From positions 1 through 64,000 of the forward strand of contig DURT01000016.1 in the NCBI GenBank assembly GCA_012843025.1: a DNA stretch of 64,000 nt, read 5' to 3'. This DNA comes from Tissierellia bacterium (GTDB lineage: Bacteria; Bacillota; Clostridia; Tissierellales; Sedimentibacteraceae). Of this stretch, positions 17,295-26,238 are shown in pieces. Both the position numbers and the translations under genes were made by a program. The notes under the pieces are model-generated. The model made no database searches, was not told the DNA's origin, and worked only from the letters and a program-made list of their open reading frames with translations. The number at the start of each line of letters is the position of its first letter. Within the stretch, counting starts at the first letter, position 1.

Positions 17295-18665
17295 ATGGGC
17301 AAAAAAGAGCTAAAAATACTTTGTCCTAATGGACATTTGGGTTTTTCACCTACAAAAGAAGAAAGTTTTTGGATTGGGGCAAAAACTAAACCAGATTATT
17401 ATTGCAGTGATTCAGGAAGCGATGATATTGGGCCGGCGCCCCTTGGAGAAGATAAATGTGCCAGTTTGTATGTTTGGCAAAAGCATGATTTAGAATTAAT
17501 GTTATTGGCATCCCGGGAACAAAATGTTCCAATGATTATAGGTTCTGCTGGAGATACAGGAACTAACAGCAGGGTAGATATGTACGTACAAATAATTAAA
17601 GATTTAGCAAAAGAGCATAATTTACCGAAATTTAAATTAGCATATTTTTATTCTGAAGTTGATAAAGAATATTTAAGAAATAAAATGAAGAAAGGCATTA
17701 TAATTGAAGGTTTGGATTCAAGACCGAGTTTAACTATGGAGGAATTAGAAAGTACGAAGCGGATAGTAGCTGTTGCTGGAGTTCACCCATACATAAAAGC
17801 ATTGGAAATGGGTGCTGATGTAATTATAGGAGGTCGGTCTTCAGATGTGGCAATTTTTGCTGCACCGGCCATTTATGAAGGATTTCCGGAAAATGTATCC
17901 TATTATGCGGGAAAGGTATTAGAATGCGCTTCATTCTGTGCAGAACCATATGGAGCAAAAGAAAGCGTGATTGGCACCATAACAAAAGATGATGTTAAGG
18001 TAACGGCAATGGCTCCATGGCAAAGGTGTACTGTGGCTTCTGTTGCAGGTCATGCCATGTATGAAAGATCCAATCCATATTATGAATATTTTGCTGGTGG
18101 AATGCTTGATATGTCAGAATGTGTTTATGAACAATACGATGAAAAAACAACAAGAATTACTAATCCTAAATTTGTTCCAGTTGAAGGCAAGATAAAGGTT
18201 AAATTGGAAGGTTCTGCAAAGGTCGGTGAAATGTATATTGGAATTGCAGGAATCAGAGATCCATATACCATAAAGCATATTGATAAAGTAATTGAATTGG
18301 CGAGAGAAAATGTAAGAGAGCGTTTCGGGGAAGAAGGCTACCAATTACACTACAGAATTTATGGTAAAAATGGTGTTATGGGTGATTTAGAACCAGTTAA
18401 AGAAATTAAGTCCCATGAACTATGCGTTATTGTTCAAGGAATTGCTCCTTCGGCAGAAATGGCGGAAGAAGTTGCAATGACAGGACTGAGACAGATATTT
18501 TATGCAAGATTGCCTGAAGTTAAGGGTACTGCCGGGACAGCTGCTTTCCTAGTAGATGAGGTTTTACGTGCTACTCCTGCCTACAGATGGTCAATAAACC
18601 ATACAGTAGAAGTGGATGACCCCTTAGAATTATTTGATGTAAAGCTTGTAGAAATAGGAGGATAG
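17295..18665 (+). CDS. AtuA-like (DUF1446) protein
   Basis: A 456-residue protein of the DUF1446/AtuA family, recognised by LCPNGHLGFSPTKEESFW, GSAGDTGTNSRVD, GVHPYIKALEMGADVIIGGRSSDVAIFAAPAI and the C-terminal GTAAFLVDEVLRATPAYRWSINH. AtuA was named from acyclic terpene utilisation in Pseudomonas, and the biochemical activity is not known. Nothing else here suggests terpenes. It is the first gene after a sigma-54 promoter, followed by a DUF4387 protein and a sodium:solute symporter. That points to catabolism of a small organic acid that the symporter imports. Confidence 0.85.
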   Translation: MGKKELKILCPNGHLGFSPTKEESFWIGAKTKPDYYCSDSGSDDIGPAPLGEDKCASLYVWQKHDLELMLLASREQNVPMIIGSAGDTGTNSRVDMYVQIIKDLAKEHNLPKFKLAYFYSEVDKEYLRNKMKKGIIIEGLDSRPSLTMEELESTKRIVAVAGVHPYIKALEMGADVIIGGRSSDVAIFAAPAIYEGFPENVSYYAGKVLECASFCAEPYGAKESVIGTITKDDVKVTAMAPWQRCTVASVAGHAMYERSNPYYEYFAGGMLDMSECVYEQYDEKTTRITNPKFVPVEGKIKVKLEGSAKVGEMYIGIAGIRDPYTIKHIDKVIELARENVRERFGEEGYQLHYRIYGKNGVMGDLEPVKEIKSHELCVIVQGIAPSAEMAEEVAMTGLRQIFYARLPEVKGTAGTAAFLVDEVLRATPAYRWSINHTVEVDDPLELFDVKLVEIGG

Positions 18666-18672
18666 GTGTATA

Positions 18673-19008
18673 ATGAAAACAATAAAATTAATTGATTTAG
18701 CAAAAACTATAAGAAGTAAAAATGCTGGAACAGACCGTATAACTTTTGATATAATATTTGATGACAAAGAAAAATATGAATTAGTAAAAAACAGTAAAGT
18801 TATAAATAAGAATTTTATAGCTGACCTTTACAATATAGATATTGACAGGATTACTGATTTTGTAGAATTCGATCCTGGATATGCAATAAAATTTACCATA
18901 AACAGACTAAAGCCCAGCGGTAGCCCTGGGGAAGGAGATATATTTGGCTGCCAGCAGTATCCACCCTTGCTTGATATAGAAATTCCTGTATATATGCCGC
19001 AACATTAG
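18673..19008 (+). CDS. DUF4387 (AtuA-associated) small protein
   Basis: A 111-residue soluble protein, recognised as DUF4387 by IDLAKTIRSKNAGTDRITFDIIFDDKEKYE and FTINRLKPSGSPGEGDIFGCQQYPPLLDIEIP. DUF4387 genes are usually paired with, or fused to, DUF1446 genes, and the two probably form one enzyme or complex. The gap to the AtuA-like gene is 7 bases. Its stop codon sits at the top of a strong hairpin that precedes the symporter gene. No catalytic function is established. Confidence 0.8.
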   Translation: MKTIKLIDLAKTIRSKNAGTDRITFDIIFDDKEKYELVKNSKVINKNFIADLYNIDIDRITDFVEFDPGYAIKFTINRLKPSGSPGEGDIFGCQQYPPLLDIEIPVYMPQH

Positions 19009-19016
19009 TTGCGGCA
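18995..19016 (+). other. Strong intercistronic hairpin enclosing the DUF4387 stop codon
   Basis: TGCCGCAAC-ATTA-GTTGCGGCA is a 9-bp GC-rich stem with no T run. The TAG stop lies at the loop/stem junction, so terminating ribosomes would melt it. It may limit coupling between the soluble genes and the symporter, or protect the upstream message. Confidence 0.6.
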
Positions 19017-19046
19017 ATATTGGTAGAACATATTAACGGAGCAATT

Positions 19047-20438
19047 ATGGAAGGACTTACAACATTTCATATTTTAGGAAGCATTTTAACCCTATCATTA
19101 ATAATATTTATTGGAATTTATTCTGGAAGAAAAGTAAAGGATGCAAAAGATTTTTCCGGTGGAGGACGTAGTGCTGGCTGGACATTGGTTTCAGGAACAA
19201 TTATTGGTACTTTAGTAGGAGGCTCTTCTACTATTGGAACAGCACAGTTAGCTTTTACCAATGGTTTATCTGCCTGGTGGTTTACTATTGGTGCAGGTAT
19301 AGGATGTTTGCTTCTGGGAACAGTATTTACAAAGGCATTAAGAAAGAGTAGTTGCGAAACTATTCAGGAAATAATAACCGTAGAATATGGCAGGACATCG
19401 GGGGTGATAACATCAGTACTAGCATCTTTCGGTATTATGCTAAACATTGTAGCACAAATTTTGGCTGCAAATTCTCTTTTGTCATCCATGTTTGGATTAA
19501 GTCCAGAAGTAAGTGCAATAATTAGTGTTGTTTTAATGGCATGCTATGTAATATTCGGAGGAGTACTTAGTACCGGTATTTTAGGTGTAATTAAGCTTTT
19601 ATTAATATATATTTCCGTAATCTTCAGCGCCATAATTGCTTTTAAATTAGCGGGAGGTATTAATGAAATATATAATTCTTTACCCCATGACAAATATTTT
19701 AACTTCTTTTCAAGAGGTATAGGTGTTGATGGTGGAGCTTTTATGTCAGTAGTTTTAGGTGTATTATCCACACAAACCTATGTCCAGGCAGTATTATCAG
19801 GAAAAAGTGATAAGGAATCTATAAAGGGAGCCCTGATAAGTTCTCTTTTAATACCACCAATTGGAATAGGAGGTATATTAGTAGGATACTATATGAGGAT
19901 AAATTATCCAACTATAGCATCAGGACAGGCTTTTCCACTTTTTATAATTAACTACATGCCTTCTTTTATAGGGGGAGGAATTTTAGCAACTTTATTAATA
20001 GCCCTATTAGGCACTGGTTCAGGTATGGCCTTGGGATTTGCTACAATTATTACTAAGGATATATATAAAAAATATATTAATAAGAATGCAAGCAGCAGGG
20101 AAGAACTCTTGGTTACAAGAATAGTAATACTTCTATCTCTATTAGTATCTGCAATGTTTACACTAGGTAATTTAAAATCTGCAGTCCTAAAGTGGGGTTT
20201 CATGTCGATGGGACTAAGAGCAGCTGTCTTGCTAATTCCAATGATTTCAGCTCTATTCTTTAAAGGCAAAATCAGCAGTACTTTTGCAGTCTTATCCAGT
20301 GTGCTAGGATTTGGTGCTTTTTTGGTTAATGAAATATTTCTTAATTTAAATATTGACTCTCTCATAATAGGCGTAATTGTAAGTGCACTTACAGGGGTTA
20401 TGGGAGGTATTGTAAAACATAAACATACATCTCAATAG
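19047..20438 (+). CDS. Sodium:solute symporter (SSS family)
   Basis: A 463-residue membrane protein with about 12-13 hydrophobic segments. It has SSS-family features such as GRKVKDAKDFSGGGRSAGWTLVSGTIIGTLVGGSSTIGTAQLAF in TM1-TM3 and the CYVIFGGVLSTGILGVIKLLLIYISVI region. I use the ATG at 19047 after ACGGAG; the TTG start of the ORF track lies in the upstream hairpin and has no ribosome binding site. It closes the AtuA-DUF4387 operon and presumably imports that pathway's substrate with Na+. The substrate is unknown. Confidence 0.85.
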   Translation: MEGLTTFHILGSILTLSLIIFIGIYSGRKVKDAKDFSGGGRSAGWTLVSGTIIGTLVGGSSTIGTAQLAFTNGLSAWWFTIGAGIGCLLLGTVFTKALRKSSCETIQEIITVEYGRTSGVITSVLASFGIMLNIVAQILAANSLLSSMFGLSPEVSAIISVVLMACYVIFGGVLSTGILGVIKLLLIYISVIFSAIIAFKLAGGINEIYNSLPHDKYFNFFSRGIGVDGGAFMSVVLGVLSTQTYVQAVLSGKSDKESIKGALISSLLIPPIGIGGILVGYYMRINYPTIASGQAFPLFIINYMPSFIGGGILATLLIALLGTGSGMALGFATIITKDIYKKYINKNASSREELLVTRIVILLSLLVSAMFTLGNLKSAVLKWGFMSMGLRAAVLLIPMISALFFKGKISSTFAVLSSVLGFGAFLVNEIFLNLNIDSLIIGVIVSALTGVMGGIVKHKHTSQ

Positions 20439-20459
20439 AAACCACAATGGTTTCTTTTT
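20437..20459 (+). terminator. Rho-independent terminator after the symporter gene
   Basis: GAAACCA-CAA-TGGTTTC followed by TTTTTA; the stem starts at the stop codon. Confidence 0.85.
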
Positions 20460-20570
20460 ATATATACATTTTAAGTAGGAACAATTATGAATGTATGGAT
20501 TTTTTTAAAATACATTTTATTATTTTCTTTCTTATGATACAATAAAGAAAAAATTAAAGGAAAGAGAAAT

Positions 20571-22751
20571 ATGATATTAGTTTTGGCAGAAAAACCTTCA
20601 GTAGGCAAGGATATAGGAAGGGTATTAAATTGCGATAAATCAGGTAATGGTTTTGTTGAAGGAAGTAAGTATATAGTTACCTGGGCTTTGGGGCACTTGG
20701 TAACCTTGGCAGATCCTGAAAGCTATGATGCAAAATATGCTCAGTGGATCTTAGAGGATTTGCCCATTATTCCTAAGAATATGAAGACGGAAGTAATAAA
20801 AAAGACCAGGAAGCAATTTAATGTTGTTAAAGAGCTTCTACACAGAAAAGATGTAACAGAAATTGTAATTGCAACAGATGCTGGAAGAGAAGGAGAACTA
20901 GTTGCAAGATGGATTATAGAAAAAGCTAATGTAAAAAAACCTCTTAAACGCCTTTGGATTTCATCGGTTACGGATAAAGCTATAAAAGATGGATTCAACA
21001 ATTTAAAGGATGGCAGGTTGTACAATAATCTATATGCCTCTGCTTTGGCCCGTTCTGAAGCAGATTGGATTGTAGGGATAAATGCTACCAGGGCTCTTAC
21101 ATCAAAATATAATGCCCAGCTTTCTTGCGGCAGGGTTCAAACACCGACTCTTGCAATGATTGCTGCCTTGGAAGATGAAATACGAAATTTCAAACCAGTA
21201 ACCTACTACGGAATTCAGGTTTATGTAGGTGGTTTTAAATTTACCTGGCAGGGGACAAATAATGATACCAGGATTTTCAGTAAAGATATGGCAGACAAAA
21301 TAATCAACAGTATTAAGAACAAAAAATTAGAGATTGAAAATATTTCACGAGTAAAAGCCCGTACTAATGCCCCCTTGCTGTATGATTTAACGGAATTACA
21401 AAGAGATGCTTACAATATATATGACTTTTCTCCCAAAGAAACTCTGTCTATTATGCAGTCACTTTATGAGAGACACAAGGTTTTAACCTATCCCAGGACC
21501 GATTCAAGATATTTAACGAATGATATTGTTGACACTTTAAAGGACAGGGTAAGGGCATGTAGTGTGGGACCTTATGCTAAAATAGCTTCGAAAATTATTT
21601 CAAATCCCATAAAGGTGAGTAAAAATTTTGTAAATAACAGCAAGGTTTCCGACCACCATGCAATTATTCCTACTGAAGAAAGAGTGAATTTAAATATTTT
21701 ATCAGATAGGGAAAGAAAAATTTACGACTTGGTTGTGAAAAGATTTTTAGCTGTTTTGTCAAAACCTTTTGAATTTGAGAAAATAACAGTCTTCGGTAAA
21801 ATAAACAATGAAAAATTAATTTCCAAGGGTAGAATTGTGCTGTCCATGGGCTGGAAAGAAGTTTATGGCAACTACGAAGATGAGGAAGTACTTGATGATT
21901 ATCCCCTTAATGAATTAAATAATCTTAAAAAGGAAATAGTAGTAAATTCCATAAAACTAACTACAGGAGAAACAACTCCTCCTAATCCTTTCACCGAGGC
22001 AACTTTGCTATCCGCAATGGAAAATCCTCTTAGATTTATGAAGGATGCGGATAAGGACTTAAAAAAGACCATAGGGGAAACAGGAGGTCTTGGAACGGTA
22101 GCTACAAGGGCAGATATAATCGATAAATTGTTTAACAGCTATTTAATTGAAAAAAAAGGTAAGTATATTTACACTACTTCCAAAGGAAGACAATTGCTGG
22201 ACTTGGCTCCAATTGATTTAAAATCGCCAACTTTAACTGCAAAATGGGAGCAGCAGTTAACGGAAATTGCACAAGGAAAATTAAGCAAAAATAAATTTAT
22301 AGACAGAATGATTGGCTATACCCATGAAATTGTCAAAGAAATAAAAAACAGTGACAAAAAATTTGTTCACGACAATGAAGTCAGGGAAAAGTGTCCAGAA
22401 TGCGGAAGTTATCTTTTGGAAGTAAAGGGTAAAAAAGGAATTATCCATGTTTGTCAAAACAGGGAATGTACGTATAAAAAGGGAGTTGCTCAAATAACAA
22501 ATGCTAGATGTCCTGAATGTAGAAAAAAATTGGAACTAAGAGGCGAAGGAGAAGGCAGAATATTTATATGTAAGTGCGGTTTTAGAGAAAAATTAACTTC
22601 ATTTAATAAGAGAAAAGAAGAGGAAAAAACTTCAATTTCCAACAAGGAAGTAGCTAAGTACATGGCAAAACAAAGCAAAAAACAGGATAAAGGTATAAAT
22701 ACAGCTTTGGCAGATGCTTTAGCCAAGTTAAAGGCTAATATAGAGAAGTAA
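20571..22751 (+). CDS. topB: DNA topoisomerase III
   Basis: A 726-residue type IA topoisomerase. The Toprim domain begins MILVLAEKPSVGKDI and includes ATDAGREGELVARWI near 100-115. The catalytic tyrosine is in LTYPRTDSRYL at about residue 307. The last 120 residues hold two cysteine clusters, CPECGSYL...CQNREC and CPECRKKL...CKCG, likely zinc fingers, followed by a basic tail. TopB decatenates replication intermediates. The next gene (DNA glycosylase) lies 22 bp downstream, so they are probably co-transcribed. Confidence 0.94.
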   Translation: MILVLAEKPSVGKDIGRVLNCDKSGNGFVEGSKYIVTWALGHLVTLADPESYDAKYAQWILEDLPIIPKNMKTEVIKKTRKQFNVVKELLHRKDVTEIVIATDAGREGELVARWIIEKANVKKPLKRLWISSVTDKAIKDGFNNLKDGRLYNNLYASALARSEADWIVGINATRALTSKYNAQLSCGRVQTPTLAMIAALEDEIRNFKPVTYYGIQVYVGGFKFTWQGTNNDTRIFSKDMADKIINSIKNKKLEIENISRVKARTNAPLLYDLTELQRDAYNIYDFSPKETLSIMQSLYERHKVLTYPRTDSRYLTNDIVDTLKDRVRACSVGPYAKIASKIISNPIKVSKNFVNNSKVSDHHAIIPTEERVNLNILSDRERKIYDLVVKRFLAVLSKPFEFEKITVFGKINNEKLISKGRIVLSMGWKEVYGNYEDEEVLDDYPLNELNNLKKEIVVNSIKLTTGETTPPNPFTEATLLSAMENPLRFMKDADKDLKKTIGETGGLGTVATRADIIDKLFNSYLIEKKGKYIYTTSKGRQLLDLAPIDLKSPTLTAKWEQQLTEIAQGKLSKNKFIDRMIGYTHEIVKEIKNSDKKFVHDNEVREKCPECGSYLLEVKGKKGIIHVCQNRECTYKKGVAQITNARCPECRKKLELRGEGEGRIFICKCGFREKLTSFNKRKEEEKTSISNKEVAKYMAKQSKKQDKGINTALADALAKLKANIEK

Positions 22752-22773
22752 GGTGAACTTAGAAAGGACAAAT

Positions 22774-23655
22774 ATGGAAGTTGCAGAAAAAGGTAATAAA
22801 ATTATTTTAAATAAGGTACAGGATTTTAACTTAACCCATATGTTTGAATGCGGTCAATGTTTCCGATGGAATAAGGAAGAAGATGGGTCCTATACGGGAG
22901 TTGTTGAAAACAAGGTAATAAATGTGGAACAATTCGGTGATACTATTGTATTTAACAATATAGGCTCTCAGGATTACAGTTTGCTTAAAAGTTATTTTGA
23001 TTTGGACAATGATTACGGTAAAATAAAAAAAGCTGTTAATACAGACAGTATCATGAATGAAGCCATAGAATTCGGCTATGGTATCAGAATTTTAAATCAG
23101 GATGAATGGGAAACAATGATTTCTTTCATGATTTCTGCCAATAATAGAATTCCCATGATAAAAAGAGTTATAGAAAATTTATCTGTGAAATTTGGGGAAT
23201 TTATCTGTAATTATAGGGGTAAAGACTACTATACTTTTCCAAGTCCGAAAAGATTGGCGGAAGCGTCCCTTGATGAAATCTTGGAGTGTAAGGCTGGATT
23301 TCGTGCACCCAGGATAAAAAAAGCAGCAAGCAGGTTTTTAGAAGAAAGAGACCTGGTTTATAGTATAAAGGATATGACCTATGATGAGGGCTTGACTTAT
23401 CTTAAAAGTTATGAGGGAATTGGGGACAAGGTTGCAAACTGCATCTTGTTATTTTCAATGAAACATTTTGATACATTTCCTGTGGATGTTTGGGTAAGAA
23501 GAGTTATGCAGGAACTATATGTGGACAAGAATACTAAGGATAAGGATATAAGGAAGTTTGCAGAAAATAAATTCGGAAAATATTCAGGTTATGCCCAGCA
23601 ATATTTATTTTACTATGCACGTGAGAATGGTATAGGTGTTAAAAGAAAAAAATAA
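22774..23655 (+). CDS. ogg: 8-oxoguanine DNA glycosylase/AP lyase (OGG1 type)
   Basis: A 293-residue HhH-GPD glycosylase with the OGG1-type N-terminal domain (FNLTHMFECGQCFRWNKEEDGSYTGVV). The helix-hairpin-helix region YEGIGDKVANCILLFSM carries the catalytic lysine in GDKVANC, and the essential aspartate is in FPVDVWVRRV. It lacks the C-terminal iron-sulphur cysteines of endonuclease III. It removes oxidised guanine and nicks the backbone. The ATG at 22774 with AAAGGA is preferred over the GTG at 22753. Confidence 0.88.
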   Translation: MEVAEKGNKIILNKVQDFNLTHMFECGQCFRWNKEEDGSYTGVVENKVINVEQFGDTIVFNNIGSQDYSLLKSYFDLDNDYGKIKKAVNTDSIMNEAIEFGYGIRILNQDEWETMISFMISANNRIPMIKRVIENLSVKFGEFICNYRGKDYYTFPSPKRLAEASLDEILECKAGFRAPRIKKAASRFLEERDLVYSIKDMTYDEGLTYLKSYEGIGDKVANCILLFSMKHFDTFPVDVWVRRVMQELYVDKNTKDKDIRKFAENKFGKYSGYAQQYLFYYARENGIGVKRKK

Positions 23656-23724
23656 ATATTGTCTAATTGTAATTATAGAACTTTTTGTGAAACTTAAGGT
23701 CCCTTGTAGGTGGAAAATTAAGAA

Positions 23725-23753
23725 TTGACAAAGTTTTTCTCAAAGTTTATAAT
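23725..23753 (+). promoter_or_regulatory. Consensus SigA promoter of tRNA-Pro
   Basis: TTGACA, exactly 17 bp, TATAAT, then 9 bp to the tRNA. Both hexamers match consensus, as expected for a stable RNA gene. Confidence 0.9.
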
Positions 23754-23762
23754 TATTGTGTT

Positions 23763-23836
23763 CGGGGTGTAGCGAAGCTTGGTATCGCGCATGGTTCGGG
23801 ACCATGAGGTCGAAGGTTCAAATCCTTTCACTCCGA
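23763..23836 (+). tRNA. tRNA-Pro (anticodon CGG)
   Basis: The full cloverleaf can be drawn. The acceptor stem is CGGGGTG/CACTCCG and the D stem GCGA/TCGC. The anticodon stem CATGG/CCATG encloses loop TTCGGGA with anticodon CGG at 23797-23799. A 5-nt variable loop precedes the T arm GAAGG-TTCAAAT-CCTTT, and the discriminator base is A. The 3' CCA is not encoded and must be added after transcription. A consensus promoter and a short terminator make it a single-gene transcript. Confidence 0.95.
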
Positions 23837-23846
23837 CTCACAAGCA

Positions 23847-23870
23847 AAGAGCTGTAAAGCTCTTATATTT
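23847..23870 (+). terminator. Terminator after tRNA-Pro
   Basis: AAGAGCT-GTAA-AGCTCTT followed by ATATTTATATTT. The T tract is interrupted, so strength is uncertain. Confidence 0.65.
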
Positions 23871-23917
23871 ATATTTAGGAACTTTTAGCATGTAGGGTTT
23901 ACATTGGGGAGAATAAT

Positions 23918-24436
23918 ATGACTTCTGAAGAGCGAAGATTAAAAATTGAAGAAATATTAAACAATAATACAGAACCTATAACTGCTTCATCCCTTGCCAG
24001 GAAATTTTCAGTGAGCCGCCAGGTAATAGTGGGAGACATTGCTCTTATGCGTGCAGCAGGTCTTAAAATATCCGCTAGTCCCAGAGGGTATATTTTAGAC
24101 AGGGAAGATAAAAACCAGCTAATATTTACAGTTGCATGTAAGCACGATGATGAAGATATGAAAAGGGAATTATATGTCATAGTTGATAACGGTGGTACAG
24201 TGTATGATGTTACTGTGGAACATCCCATCTATGGTGAAATTTCAGGAGAACTTCGCCTGTCATCAAGGTATGATGTGGATTCATTTTTACAGAAAGTTTC
24301 GGAAAAAACAGTACAACCCTTGATGAGATTAACAGACGGCATTCATCTTCACAGGATAAAGTGCAGGGATGAAGAAACAAAAAATAGAATAATGGAAGCA
24401 CTGAAAAAGGAAGGTATCATTTTAGAAAAGTATTGA
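23918..24436 (+). CDS. niaR: NiaR-type niacin-responsive repressor (HTH + 3H domain)
   Basis: A 172-residue repressor. The N-terminal HTH is LARKFSVSRQVIVGDIALMRAAG. The C-terminal 3H domain has its conserved histidines in CKHDDED, VEHPIYGEI and DGIHLHRIKC. NiaR proteins bind nicotinic acid and repress niacin salvage and NAD synthesis genes. The downstream niacin transporter, with NiaR-like palindromes in its promoter region, supports this. Its stop codon overlaps the -35 box of the transporter promoter. Confidence 0.9.
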   Translation: MTSEERRLKIEEILNNNTEPITASSLARKFSVSRQVIVGDIALMRAAGLKISASPRGYILDREDKNQLIFTVACKHDDEDMKRELYVIVDNGGTVYDVTVEHPIYGEISGELRLSSRYDVDSFLQKVSEKTVQPLMRLTDGIHLHRIKCRDEETKNRIMEALKKEGIILEKY

Positions 24437-24461
24437 CATAGATAAATTCCTGTTCTATAAT
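24433..24461 (+). promoter_or_regulatory. Consensus SigA promoter of the niacin transporter gene
   Basis: TTGACA, 17 bp, TATAAT. It overlaps the 3' end of niaR and lies directly upstream of two palindromic operator candidates. Confidence 0.85.
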
Positions 24462-24472
24462 TTTAACAGAAG

Positions 24473-24496
24473 GTGTCATGACACATGTCTTGACAT
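24473..24496 (+). promoter_or_regulatory. Tandem NiaR operator candidates
   Basis: GTGTCATGACAC (24473-24484) and ATGTCTTGACAT (24485-24496) lie back to back, each with TGTC-WT-GACA symmetry. They start about 12 bp after the -10 element, so a bound repressor would block initiation. TGTC/GACA half-sites are, as far as I recall, typical of NiaR boxes. Confidence 0.75.
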
Positions 24497-24517
24497 AATA
24501 AAAGAAAGGACAGAAAA

Positions 24518-25090
24518 ATGAACAGGAATAATAATAGGGGAATGGTAATATCTGCTCTTCTTTGTGCAATAGGAATAGTAGTGCCAATAATTTCACCTCT
24601 TAAAATAACTTTGGAACCAGCATCCTTTACTTTAGCAAGCCATGTGGCAATTTTTATTGCTATGTTTATTTCACCAGCAACGGCATTATTTGTTGCAGCA
24701 GGTACGGCAGTTGGTTTTTTAGTAGCAGGGTTTCCCATAGTGGTAGTACTTCGTGCTGCTTCCCATGTGGGATTTGCCACCTTAGGTGCTTTTTATCTTA
24801 AAAAACATCCTGATATCTTGGAATCTTTTAAATCATCACAGATTTTTTCTTTGGCAATTGGATTACTCCACGGAATAGGTGAGGTACTAGCTGTGATTCC
24901 CTTTTATTTTGGAAATAATATGAGTTCAGCTTATTATGCAAAAGGTTTTATAGTTTCTGTTGTCTTGTTGGTAGGTTTAGGTACGATAGTGCACAGTATG
25001 GTTGATTTTTACCTGGCACAAGTAATTTGGAAGCATGTTACAAAGGCAGTTAAAATACCAAGAGAAAATAATTCATACAATGTACATTAA
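24518..25090 (+). CDS. niaX: Niacin ECF transporter S component
   Basis: A 190-residue membrane protein with about six hydrophobic segments, the size and topology of an ECF-type substrate-binding (S) component. Motifs such as ISPLKITLEPASFTLASHVAIFIAMFISPATALFVAAGTAVGFL fit the NiaX group. It would work with the shared energy-coupling module encoded elsewhere. Assignment to niacin rests largely on the adjacent niaR and the operators in its promoter. Confidence 0.8.
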   Translation: MNRNNNRGMVISALLCAIGIVVPIISPLKITLEPASFTLASHVAIFIAMFISPATALFVAAGTAVGFLVAGFPIVVVLRAASHVGFATLGAFYLKKHPDILESFKSSQIFSLAIGLLHGIGEVLAVIPFYFGNNMSSAYYAKGFIVSVVLLVGLGTIVHSMVDFYLAQVIWKHVTKAVKIPRENNSYNVH

Positions 25091-25119
25091 CAGATAACAA
25101 ATCATTGGGTCGAATACAG

Positions 25120-25150
25120 ATAAGTTCAGACGTTTACTGAACTTATTTTT
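25120..25150 (+). terminator. Rho-independent terminator after niaX
   Basis: ATAAGTTCAG-ACGTTTA-CTGAACTTAT is a 10-bp perfect stem followed by T residues. Confidence 0.9.
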
Positions 25151-25289
25151 ATATGGTAAATACTTCTTACAGGTGGTATAATGTTGTAGGAAAATAAAAA
25201 GCAACAAATAAGAAGGTAAATAATTAAGACTATTTTAACAAAATACTTTTATAATTGAAATGAGTATAAAAAATTTGGCAGGAGAAATT

Positions 25290-26156
25290 ATGAAAATAAA
25301 GATTATAACGGATTCATGCTGTGATTTGTCTTGGGAATATCTTAAGAATAACGATGTAGAAGTAATACCTTTTCCATATTTTATTAACGGCAATGAATAT
25401 ATTGATGACTTTGGACAAACTTTGTCTTATAATGATTTTTACGGCTGTATACGTAACGGTTCAATGCCTACCACTTCTCAAATTACTGCTTTTACTTATA
25501 TGGAGACTTTCAAAAAATATATAGAGGAAGGTTATTCAATTATTTACATAGGTTTTTCTTCAGCATTGAGCCAAACTTACAACAATTCACTGCTGGCAAT
25601 AGAGCAATTAAAAGAAGAGTATCCTCATGGAGATATAACTTCAATCGATTCAAAAAGTGCTTCTGTAGGATTAGGCTTACTTGTCTATTATGCTTGTGAA
25701 ATGTTGAGGGATGGAAAATCGAAGGAAGAAATAATCAACTGGGTTGAGAACAACAAACTCAAAGTCAACCACTGGTTTATTATTGACAGCCTCGATCATT
25801 TACGCAGAGGAGGAAGATTATCAACTGCGGGAGCAGCAGTAGGAACACTATTAGATGTAAAACCCCTTCTGAATTTAGATAATGAAGGTGGGTTAAGGGT
25901 AGTTAAAAAAATACGAGGAAGAAAAAGAGCAGTAAAGGAATTAGTAAATGAACTCAAAAGCGGAATTGTAAATCCGGAGGAACAGGTAATATTAATAAAT
26001 CACGGAGATTGCCTTGAAGAGGCTGAAAAGTTAAGGAAAGACGTCTTAGATGCAGTTCCGGTTAAGGATACTATGATTAACTATGTAGGTCCTGTAATTG
26101 GAACTCACACAGGACCGGGAATGTTGTGCTTGGTCTTTTTGGGAGAAAAAAGATAA
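25290..26156 (+). CDS. DegV family fatty-acid-binding protein
   Basis: The 288-residue product has the DegV start IKIITDSCCDLSWEY, the fatty-acid pocket TSQITAFTYMETF and GFSSALSQTYNNSLLA, and the HLRRGGRLS segment. DegV/FakB proteins bind a single fatty acid, and FakB partners with kinase FakA for phosphorylation. No fakA is nearby, so the role here is unspecified. I start at the ATG at 25290 after GGCAGGAG. A TGGTATAAT extended -10 at about 25174-25182 is a plausible promoter. Confidence 0.88.
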   Translation: MKIKIITDSCCDLSWEYLKNNDVEVIPFPYFINGNEYIDDFGQTLSYNDFYGCIRNGSMPTTSQITAFTYMETFKKYIEEGYSIIYIGFSSALSQTYNNSLLAIEQLKEEYPHGDITSIDSKSASVGLGLLVYYACEMLRDGKSKEEIINWVENNKLKVNHWFIIDSLDHLRRGGRLSTAGAAVGTLLDVKPLLNLDNEGGLRVVKKIRGRKRAVKELVNELKSGIVNPEEQVILINHGDCLEEAEKLRKDVLDAVPVKDTMINYVGPVIGTHTGPGMLCLVFLGEKR

Positions 26157-26238
26157 GAAAACAGTATTTTTTATAATAAATTCTATAATATTTGCAATAA
26201 TAAGTAGAGAATATACATTAATATGGAAAAGGAGTATT

